Below, piece after piece: positions 22,901 to 34,900 of a stretch of 64,000 nt of DNA. A program made the translations under genes and the position numbers. Within the stretch, counting starts at the first letter, position 1. Each line of letters starts with the position of its first letter. Origin of the DNA: Pseudeuparius sepicola (taxonomy: Eukaryota > Arthropoda > Insecta > Coleoptera > Anthribidae); the NCBI GenBank assembly GCA_963920635.1, contig OY987299.1, positions 26,924,901 through 26,988,900 on the forward strand, written 5' to 3'. The notes beneath the pieces were generated by a model that saw nothing but the letters and a program-made list of their open reading frames with translations, was not told where the DNA came from and ran no database searches.

Positions 22901-25900
22901 GAAGGGGTAGTTTTTGCCCCCAAATGTTTTCAACCACGCATTCGCGATATAAGGAATATAGTGATTGCATTTTCAAAAAATGACAATAATCAAATTAAAA
23001 ACAAACTTTCGGGGTGGGAAGGGGTAGTTTTTGCCCCCCAAATGTTTTCAACCACGCATTCGTGATATAAGGAATATAGTGATTGCATTTTCAAAAAACG
23101 GCAATAATCAAATTATAAACGAACTTCCGGGGGTTGGAAGGGGTAGTTTTTGCCCCGTAAATGTTTTCAACCCCCAGATTCGTGAAATAAGGGATGTAGT
23201 GAATGGGTTTTCAAAAAAGACAATAATAAAATTAAAAACAAACTTTCGGGGGTGGGAAGGGGTAGTTTTTGCCCCGCAAATGTGTTCAACCACGCATTCG
23301 TGAAATAAGGAATATAGTGATTGCATTTTCAAAAAACGACAATAATCAAATTAAAAACAAACTTCCGGGGGTGGGAAGGGGTAGTTTTTGCCCGCAAATG
23401 TTTTCAACCACCTATTGGTGAAATACGGTTATAGTAAATAATAAATGCCCCTTCAAAAAACGACTAAATACCTAATCGTCTCAAAAGCAATATCTGGGGG
23501 AGGGTGTAGTTTTTTTCCTAACAATTTTTTTCAACCACTAATTCGTGAATTTGGTATCATTTGTAACGTCCTTGCTAAAACGGTGAAGATCGAACTAAGA
23601 ACAATGGAATTATCAATTTTTTCAGAGGGCGCATGGGGTAGTTTTTGTCTTGTAATTTTTTTCTACCACGGATTCGTGCAATAAGAGTTATAGTTTATAG
23701 TGGCTACGCTTTCCAAAAACTACGATAGTCGGACCAAAAGCAAATCTATCTGAGGGTTGGAAGGGATTTTTGCCCGTAAATTGTTTCTAACACGGGTTCA
23801 AGCATCTGGAATAATTTGCAACGTCGTTACTAAAAATTAAAAGTAAAAAAATATTTTTAAAAAAAGCTTTTATTTAAATGCGCTAAAAAGAATAAAATAA
23901 TCTTTTCTTTTAAAACTTTTACTATCAACTTATAACGTCATTCCACAATTTATATGATATAAAAGCTTGTCGCGAGATTTAAGTAGTGGTATTTACTTAG
24001 TTTGAAAACTTAAATCTCGCGACAAGCTTTTATATCATATAAATTGTGGAATGACGTTATAAGTTGATAGTAAAAGTTTTAAAAGAAAAGATTATTTTAT
24101 TCTTTTTAGCGCATTTAAATAAAAGCTTTTTTTAAAAATATTTTTTTACTTTTAATTTATTTTGTAATTTTTAGTTTGGCCAGGTGTCTGAGTCTATTCA
24201 TCTCAGTTAACGCATCATTGTTGCAAGGTCGTTTGCCGGTTAGTTTAGAACAGTCTAGCTCTTCAATGAGGAGACCTTCTAATGACCATCTTGGGTGTTC
24301 CGCCATGTTGGATTTAGAATGACGTCACACATATAATCATGCATTGTCATCCAAATTAAACGTGTGTACAAAATTTCAGCTCGATCGGTTGAAATTTAAC
24401 TAGTCCGCCATCTTGAGTGTTCCGCCATGTTGGATTTAGAATGACCTCACACATATAATCATGCATTGTCATCCAAATTAAACGTGTGTACAAAATTTCA
24501 GCTCGATCGGTTGAAATTTAACTAGTCCGCCATCTTGAGTGTTCCGCCATGTTGGATTTAGAATGACGTCACACATATAATCATGCATTGTCATCCAAAT
24601 TAAACGTGTGTACAAAATTTCAGCTCGATCGGTTGAAATTTAACTAGTCCGCCATCTTGGGTGATCCGCCATGTTGGATTTAGAATGACGTCACACATAT
24701 AATCATGCATTGTCATCCAAATTAAACGTGTGTACAAAATTTCAGCTCGATCGGTTGAAATTTAACTAGTCCGCCATCTTGGGTGATCCGCCATGTTGGA
24801 TTTAGAATGACGTCACACATATAATCATGCATTGTCATCCAAATTAAACGTGTGTACAAAATTTCAGCTCGATCGGTTGAAGATATCTGCTTCAAAATTG
24901 AGTTGCAAGATTCCACCCGAACAAATTACATACATACATACATACATACATACATTGCAAGTTAAGTAAAAGCTTTTAAAAACGGGGCAGATAATCGGAC
25001 CAACAACAATGTCGTTATAATTTTTTTTCCTTGAGGGGTGTTTTTGCGCCGTAATTTTTTCAGCCATGATTAGTAAAATATTGGATATCATTTCTAAAAA
25101 CGACGATAAAAATAAATCTCTCGAGGGAAGAATTCTATAGTTACTGCTGACAGCCTCACTGTTAACCTTGAATTCTAAATGGGCAAGCTCATTTTATTAA
25201 AGATCTTCTCTTTATTTTTATAGGTCGGTAAAACCACAGACTGTTTGCACAATCCGGCAACGCCGCTTTCGGATGCTTTTTCCTAGCGTGCTGCCGCCTA
25301 GTATTGAGTAATGAAAGTACCACGGCCGTGAAGGCAGAACTATGGAAGAATTCTTCTATAGACACTGCTGAAAGCCAGGAGAAGCCGGCTTTTGAGAGCC
25401 GGCTTCCTTTCGGGCTGCCAAATAATTGCATTGTGTGGAACTTCTGTCCGCGTAGCGTATATTTTCTGTGCTCCTGTGTTATACGTAAACTGATTTCTGT
25501 CAAACCTGTCTCAAAATGTAGGTCTACGATTCGTATGGACAATTTTTTTGTTTTTAATTGTAGTTTTTTAATGGTAACAAAAATACTCCTTCAAATACTC
25601 CCGAGAAAATGATAGGGTAGCATTTTTGTAAATTTTACAAGTACCAACAATGTTTTTTAAAAAAAATTTTCATACGACATATGTACACAATGTACACAAT
25701 TGATAGATGTATAGATGCCGCACTGGCATTGTCCTAAAATTGTTATACAATTCATTAGTTCTGTAGCACCTAGGTAAAGAGTATAGATTTCTTACAGCTC
25801 TATTTTGCAAGACATTTACACCATTAATCAATGTTAGGCTTGCCCCATACCATATCCCAACCAGGTACTGTAAGTGACTGTGAATGAGTGAGTAGTGTAC

Positions 25901-28900
25901 AGGTCTGAGTAAGCTCGATGGCACATACAATTTTACCCTTTTACGTATTCCTACTGTTGGAGAGAGTTTGCTTACCAACGAATTTATGTGGTGTTCCCAC
26001 GAGAGAGTTTCATCAAGTGTAAGACCCAGGTACTTTATTCTATCAGAGTATTTCAGATGTTGATTATCATAAGTTGTTAAGGTTCCGCCACTGGGTGGTC
26101 TCAGCTTTTTTGATAAGTACATATAAGATGACTTTTTGACATTCAGGGTTAGCTTATGGTTGATAAACCACTCTGAGAGTGTAACAAGGTCCTCCTCTAT
26201 ATGAGCTTTTATTTTTTCATATGAGCTATCAAAGTATAATAAAAGAGTATCATCTGCATATAGCCTAAGTCTTCCACTCAGTCGCAGACCTGCCAATGAA
26301 TTTACATAAATAAGAAACAAAGTGGGTCCCAAAATAGAGCCCTGTGGTACACCGCATTTGATGCTATGCATCGAGCTTACCTTCTCTCCCTGTTTTACAA
26401 ATTGCCGCCTATCCAAGAGGTAGTTAACGAACCAGTTTAAGCATGTTCCTCTTACACCCAGTAACTCCATTTTGCGTAACAACAAGCTATGGTTGACCGT
26501 GTCCAGATCCACAGATTGCACAGATCCAGCGATAGTATACCCCCTTTCAAACCCTTATCAAGGTTCTCTGAAATATCTGCCATCATATCGATTGTAGCGG
26601 AGCTAGTATCGCTGGACCTGATAGTTATATAGGAACTTTTTTTTTTCTAAAAAATTCACTAGTCTGTTATTGATGGCCCGTTCAAATATCTTAGAGAAAA
26701 CTGGCAGCACCGAGACTGGTCTGTAATTGTTCACTATATCACTGCCACCACTCTTGTATATGGGCACCACTCTTGCGATCTTCATACTAGAAGGAACATC
26801 ACCCGTACTCAAGGACTGATTAACAATTTTACACAGAACTCTCACTAGCTCTTCTCTACACTCCTTCACGGCTTTAACTTCGATACCGTCAAGTCCTGGC
26901 GCTTTCCCCATTTCCAACGAAGACACATAATTGATGATTTCCATTTCCGTTGCCGGCTCAAAAAAGATGCTGTCACAATATGTAGTTTCCTTTGTAAAAT
27001 CCAGATTTCCCAAGGGTAAGAGGTCTGCGAGCTTTGCACCAATCTCTGTGAAAAAGTTATTAAATTCGTTGTTTATTATTTCAGGATCCTTGCATATATT
27101 TCCATCTACTTGGAGAGTGTGGATCGTGCTGTCAGAAGAGTTTGGCCTATTATTGATTATTTCATTGATGACCTTCCATGTTTTCCTCGGATTATGTGTT
27201 GCATTTCCAAATTTATTGCTATAATAGGACCATTTTGCTACCCTTATTAGTGTCCTTAGTTTGTTGTGCATTTCTGCCAATTTACTTTTGAGATATTCAC
27301 TGTGGGGATGAAGCTTACTCTTGGAGGCATAATAGTCCCTTGAATGCATACACTGCTTTATCTCTTTAGTAACCCAAGGCTTGTCACCGTAATTTACCTG
27401 TTTCTCAACATAACTGGTGTGGTCCTCGAAACATTGTATTAGTAGATTGTAGTTTTCTTCCACTGTTCGCTCACAGGTGTGAGAGATAGCAGTGTCTAGT
27501 TGTCTGAGTGACTGTTTAATTGCAGCATAATCATATCTTTTGACAAGGAATGTTTGTTTTATCTTCTGAGTCTTTGGTATCTCAGGCCAACTGAGATACT
27601 GCAGATCGTGGTCACTAAAATGAGAATCGATGACTGCCACTGTGTAAGTATTACCCATACTCACAAGGATATGATCAATTAGTAAATATCCATTCTGTGT
27701 TGGGATTGTGGTATTGCACAGACTGAAACCACAGCTCACACACAGGTTTTTGTAATCCGTTGCGTTGCACGACAGCAGGTCTATGTTCATATCTCCCAAA
27801 ATTATCGCTTTCTTCTTGCCAAGGTAACTAAATTCTTCCATCAGTAAGTCAGTTAAGTCATCAACGTCCGGTTTGGCACCACTAGGACTATAGAGAGCAC
27901 CTACATATCTATTCATGCTCGGTAGGTGTATTAGTAGATAAGTTATGTTACTCACACACATAGATTTTATTGTTTCAAAGGCAATCTCTTCTTTGACATA
28001 TATTGCACAACCTCCTGCCCGCTTAGATCTGCTCGCAAACACTGCATTATACCCTGCCAGGTTAAAGTACTTCTCCTCGGCTTGCTGCAACCACGTCTTC
28101 ACCACTCTCCTGATATGTTAATCAAATATGTACTAAAAAGCACAAAATAGAATAAAAGATAAAAACCTTTTTAAAAACAAGCTTTTATTTAAGCCATGTA
28201 CTAAAACGAATAAAATGAAATAAATGATGTACTACATCGAATAAAATAAGTCTAGGTTTTTGTTAGAAAAATTCAGTGCCATATTGCGCCAAGTTTTTGT
28301 AATTTAAAAAGCTTGTCGCGAGAAATGTTCATAGAAAGTAGGTACCAATTAATTTTAATATACAGTGATTGGTTGATAAACAAGTACCTACTTGCCAAAG
28401 TATGTATTTTCTTTAGAATTCGCGCGACTAGCTTTTTGATTTACAAAAATTTGGCGCAATTTGGCATTGAATTATCTTAACGAAAACCTAGATTTATTTT
28501 ATTTTATTCCTTTTAGTAGATACATGACGTAGGTATTTTATTTTATTAGTTTTAGTACATGACTTAAATAAAAGTTGGTTTTTAAAAAGGTTTTTATCTT
28601 TTATTTTTTATTATATACAATAGTTATCTAGCCTAATCTTGATTGAAGGCTTCTATAGGCTGAATTTGATGTTTCTGAAATTCTTCCGGATGGAATTTAC
28701 AAGTATATAAAACCATAAATGCAATATTTTAAATTTTGGTTGTGTTAGTTCGTCTTTATGTACAGGGTGATCATTTTTATATGCCCAGCCTCTCTTAGTG
28801 GAAAACGGTCAAAGATATGGAGATATTATATATGGGAGATGATATAGGGTGTATAAAGGAATAAATTGGCCCCATGTAGCGACTCTCTGCTAATACGACG

Positions 28901-31900
28901 CTAGGCGTCGCATTGTGGCGCCAAGAAATATTTTTTCCCACCAACATACCATTTTTGTTACATCATTCAAAATCCCTTAGGGTAGTTTATTCATTTACAC
29001 ACTGCCCTAAAAAAGGGTAAAAACTAACAACCTCTATTAATTTTTTTGCTCGAATTTTTTTGTGGGTCATTTTTACGTATAACAAAAATATGATTTGTGT
29101 AGCCCTTTTATTATGGACCTATCATTTTGGGCATCTACTGTAATATTTTTTTTTTATCCCGAAGCTGAATTGTTGTTACCTGATATTTTTGTTTTTTTAA
29201 TGTTCAATAATAGTATATTATACCCTTAGGTTGAGAAGTGAGCCATTATATACCGAGCATTTTTATATCCTGAGGCGTGTAGCGCCGAAGGATATAATAT
29301 GCGAGGTAAATAATGGCCTTCTCAACCAAAGTGTCTATAGATTTTTTTTACTACTAACATTGAAATATTGCCACATTTTACATATTTGATTAGATTTTGA
29401 TATTTTAGTCATTTCTCGCTTTTTTCAAATACTTCGAAAGCCTGGGAGTTCAGTTGTCAGGCTGATAAAATGAAAATAATTTTTAAATGTCATATAGAAA
29501 ATTTTTCATTATTTACCTAGGTATTTTTTTATTATCATTATTTACCTAAACTCTATTCAAACTAAACGCAAGTGAAAGATAAACAAAAGTTGTTGCATGG
29601 CTAGCACGTGATCGGCTTGCTATTGGCTAGTTGGCAATGAAAGTTTTTCCCGGCGGGCGAGTTCAGCGAGTCGTTATTTATTTCAGAGGTGTATTGAGTT
29701 GCAAGTGGACTTTTAATTTTTTCCGATATAATTCTTTCGTTGTTTATTAATTGTTGGAGCTACGATTTGTGTTAATAGTAGAAATTTGCAGGTAAGTGAA
29801 TGACTAGGTGTGCCATAAAAGTTTGTTTTTAAAGTTCTTAATACCGGGGCATATTATTTTAATATTTTATATTATAAAATTCACAGGGGTCGTCCTTAAT
29901 GCGGCCCTGCCCCGTATTAGTCCTCGGAATTGTTCACGTGTTTCCATCGTGTAAATGTTTACGTCCAACTTGCATTTTGATTGAATAGAGTGTAGGGAGA
30001 GAAATATTACTTCTCATTAGAGGAATGAGGTAAATAATGTTGATTTCTCAGGTTAGTAGTAAAAAAAAAATAATTAAATTGTTTGACTATGAATTTTTAC
30101 TTGATTTTCTGTAGTCAGGGGAATGGCATTTATCATGAAATTATTTTTTTGTAGGAAAAATATTGTGTTTTCGAGAAAAAATGTACAGGGAAAAAAGTTT
30201 CTTAAATAAAAGGGCTACGCAAATCATATTTTTGTTAGACGTAAAAATGACCCACAAAAAAATTCGAGCAAAAAAATTAATAGGGGTTGTTAGTTTTTAC
30301 CCTTTTTTAGGACAGTGTGTAAATGGATAAACTACCCTAAGGCGTCTTCCAGTAAGTAGATAACACATACCAAATTTCAAATTTTTAAGTAGCGCCGTTA
30401 TTGAGATATAAATAAAAAAATATTTGGGTCACCTTGTAGACCCGAATAACTTGGCAAGGAATGCCCAAATCGAAAAATTTTATATGAAAGACCCCCTTAA
30501 AACCACCTGCCGAACACCCCTTTAAAGTATTTACTATACATTCTGACTCACCCTGTATAATATCTCCATATCTTTGACCGTGTTCCACCAAGAGAGGCTG
30601 GGCCCCTAAAAATGATCACCCTGTACTTTTTTTGTAGGAAAAATCAAACATAAAATTTTTATAAATGGTATTTTCGAATACAGGGTGGTTCATTATAAAT
30701 TGACACCCCCCTTAACTTGCTAGTTTTTGAGGTTAGAAAAAAGTTTTTTTACAAAAGTTTTAGATACTAATACAAAGTTTTTTTGTGACGCTATTGGACC
30801 GTGTACAATGTGTTCTAGAAAGCCGTGGCAGACATAGCTTATGTTTTTTTTTAAAGGAACACCCTACATATTTTTGAATTTTTGAAATCTGCTCATCAAG
30901 GCAATTGAAATGACATAAAACGTTGTGGCATTATCTTTTTCCGTTTTTGAAAAATTCCGTTTTCAAATTTTATACTAAATTTATTTAACTCGAATTTGTG
31001 GATCTCGCGATAAAGATAGATGATCGATGTAATAACAAAAAATATGTGTTTTAAACAAGAGAGTAATATAGTGAAACTCCAAAATGTTTAGGAGCCTTTT
31101 CAAATTTTACTGATTATATTCTAGAAATAAAGAATAGGGTACATGCACAAATTTTGTTTCTTGTTCAATTTATATTTAATAAAAAGTTTTTGCAAAATAA
31201 TTGTTTCCTTCTTGGCAAACTGATTCTGAAAATGACTTTTTGAATGCGCGCTTAAACAAAGCTCTGACGTCACTTATATCTAAACATGGTAAATTTGGCA
31301 ACATGGGGTTTTGGCTGAAATACCTTGTGTTTTATGGAATAGCAGCTGTCAGTGTCAGGCTCAGGCGTCAAACTGTAATCATAACCTTATTAGTGGATGC
31401 TGATAGATGATTATTTGCATTTGGAAATTCAGTGTTCAATCAAATATCTTATAATAATGCCCGTTATAGGAAGTGTTGTTGTCGTATTTTGAACGTGATA
31501 CAACAATGGAAGCAAATTTTGTGAAAGCTTATAATCAAATAATTTGCCAAAGCTTGATGTCTTCATTGTGGCATATTATTTTACAAATAGCAAGCTCTAT
31601 AACTCAGCAGAAATTCGTGGAGTTAAGACACAGAGGTAAGGTAAAGAACAATATTGTTGATTAATTAAGTACCTAATATATAATATTTCTTTCAGTGCGG
31701 CAAGAGATATGATGATTCAACTGTTGGTTATGTGCACTTAAAGAGACACTCAGGAAAGTTACTGTAAAAACCAAAATATGCCCAGAACACAAGGTTCGTT
31801 CCAAAAATTATGCAGTAGTTTGTGAAATAGATGAAGTGGCCGAGAAGATCATTCAAGCACAATGTCTAGACTGCGCAGCGTCCCAAGGAGGCTGCATACA

Positions 31901-34900
31901 TTCCTTGGCATTTTTAACGTGGCTGCATAGGCATAGCCAAAGTGAATGAGACAAGTGTATCCATTATCCACTCCATGTGGTCGTCGGGCGACGAAAATGA
32001 AATGTTATTGACGGCCGGGAGTGGGAGAACTAGGCCGAGCGTTCGAGCGATATTTACGGGCGTGGGCAGTGTAATGATAATAATAATTGTATAATAATTA
32101 TAGATTATAGGTAACGAAAAGTGCTCAAATTATAAATAAAGGTGGCCAATTCAGGTATTTTACTGTATATTGAAGTAATTTGAACTAAGGGCATATCTAG
32201 GCATGAAGTAAATAGTGCAGTTGTTACAAATCAATGTTTATTTTTAACATAATTTACCTAGACAGTTTTTTCTTTTCTCTGCTCTCTTTCGCAAGGTGTA
32301 TATCTCGTACGTTCAAATTTAAACGCACTACAGTTATTTAAGAAGTCTTGTAAAGTTGAATCATACATATCATTCGTATCAATACGTTCAGAGAAACCAC
32401 TCTAATTTTCCTAATAAATAATTTATATAAGAACTATTATATATATTTTTCCATGTCTTCTTTTAGCTAAAAAGCATTATATAAACGCAAACCAATAAAA
32501 TATCACCTGGCTATGACTTACATAAAAATGATCTTCACATACAAATATGAGTTTTAGTGGAAAAATTATTTTTACGTTTTATAGCTTTTAACAATTTTGT
32601 TCTTCTGTGGGGAGTCTGTATAGAACTTGTATAAATGTTTAATTTGAATTTAAATTAAAGACGTATTCTCACAAGATTTTACCACCAATGCCAATATTAA
32701 TACATTTCGCAGTCTCTTTTAGGCAAGTAGAACTCCAGTTAAAAGTACACAACACTGAGAAGACAACACAACTAAATATTTTAGTACAATAGTAGTATAC
32801 TGAATAATAAGGAGACTATAATAAAAACCTAAGGCCTGGGCTGGGGGGAGTTAAAACAAATAATTTAGGTATTTTTCTGAATTTATAGGTTATAACCAGA
32901 AAACAACTTTTCAGGTTATAACGTTGATTGAGGATCCTTCCTCCATCGACGGTTATAAGTTCAGCTCTTCTTCTTCATTTTGTGGAAGGAAACCGAGAAG
33001 GATTCGGCCAGTCCCATTAAATAAAAGGATTTTAAAATCATAGATATAAAAATAAATTTACAATGTTGCCAAATCTACTCGATATCCATATAAGTGACGT
33101 CACCGGTTGTTTTACAGGAATTTAAATTAGAAAATTCATATCTCAGTAACAGTAACTAAAAAAAATGTTTTAATGCGTTTTTCGTATTTCACTATCACTT
33201 AGGTATAGTTTAAAAATAGTTTTGAAAAATCGTCAAGTTCCCTATTCCAGGAAAATAGTAAAAGCTCCTAAACATTTTGGAAGTTTCACTACGTTACTCT
33301 CTTGTTTAAAACAGATATTTTTCGTTATTACGAGATCCATAAATTCGAGTTAAATAAATTTAGTATAAAATTTGAATACAGAATTTTTCAAAAACGGAAA
33401 AAGATAATGCCACAAAGTTTAATATTATTTTGATTGCCTTGATGAGCAGATTTCAAAAATGCAAAAATATATAGGGTGTTCCATTTAAAAAACAGAAGTT
33501 ATGTCTGCCACGGCTTTCTAGAACACACTGTACACGGTCCAAATAGCGTCACAAAAAACTTTGTATTTATCTAAAACTTTTGTCAAAAACTTTTTTTCTA
33601 ACCTCAAAAACTAACAAGTTAAGGGGCGTGTCAATTTATAATGAACCACCCTGTACAAGGGCAACTTAGAGTAGCCAATAAAGTGGGGTGCCTTTTTGGC
33701 ATTTGGACTGGAAAAAATTTTAAAATGAAAATTTTATACCTAAATATAGACGTCGCGATTTTTGGGAAAAAACATATGGAGCCAAAATTGACGAAGTTAT
33801 ATTTAAAATGTTTGCTCCCGGAATTGGTAGATCCGACCACAACACATCTTAGAGGCACAAAGTAGGAAAAGAAAAAAGTAATAGAAATCCAAAATACCAC
33901 ATAGATATAGCATAACCTACCTACCTACTGTGGAAATAATAATTTATTGAAACACTGTTCTACTTTGGCTGTTTGATTGATAGGAATAATAATTTCATGT
34001 CAGAAAAAATTGTAAAAAGTTATAAAAAAATTTATTTCCAATTCAGTGCACTTATCAGAAAAACAATTATTATTGCATACAAAATATCGAAATATACAGA
34101 CAAAACTTATGTTTTTTTTTATTAATTTCTATAACCCAATTTTCCGCAAGGCACTGAAGAAAAAAACAGGGTTAGTAAATAACAAAAAAGACTCGAAAAG
34201 ATACTTTCTGAATTCATACAAATAGGGGTATGTGTTTAATATTTATATTTTTTCAACAATAGCACAACAAATACACAAACCGAGTCAACAACAAAACGCC
34301 ATGAAGTAGTCAGGTTGCAGCCCTACAACTTTTGTATTTGATATTTTTTTTCCAAGTTGATAAATAAAAAAGTTATGAAGTGCCCTAATTTCGCGGAATC
34401 GCCCTGTACACCGGCCCCCTTCCAACCGATTCAGCTCTCGGCTGCCTGGCGGTCCGACTCGCTCGGGTCCGAAAAAACGTCGTCCATCGTCCGACACCGT
34501 TCCTCGCGCTAACGGGCTGCCGGTGAGAGGGGAAGGAACGAGTGCGTGGTGAGGGGTGACTAGAGGAGAATATTCCTGAGATTGCAGCCGGTCGTCGCGA
34601 CCGTTAATTTTAGATCTTGTCTGTGCGGTCATGACTCTTAATAGAAAAAAAGTTTCCACGGAGACAAGTTATTGTGAAGAGTGTGAGGGCAAACCCCATT
34701 TTTGTTTAGACTGCTTTGCTGCTTATTATAATTGAAAAATATTCTACATGTTCTTTAGTATAATTTTTAAAAACAAAGCAATTCAATAAATCATAATCAT
34801 CAAATCATCTTTCATCGAATAAACTGGAGGGACCGCTAACCCATTCAAATTGTCATTTATTTGGACCGCTGAATGTTGCAACAATAGTGATTTTAGCATC

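Noticed and set aside
21546..23400. Several 70-90-residue ORFs with repeated [16 protein letters not shown] sequence
   Set aside because: They arise only because the roughly 120-bp satellite unit is a multiple of three and locally stop-free; the same peptides recur with each unit.
19729..24882. Tandem arrays considered as CRISPR-like
   Set aside because: The repeat units are contiguous without unique spacers, are degenerate and lie in introns of a eukaryotic gene.
34285..34659. 124-residue minus-strand ORF over the GC-rich patch
   Set aside because: No domain, no homologue recognised, and openness is explained by high G+C. Kept only as an anomaly, not a gene.
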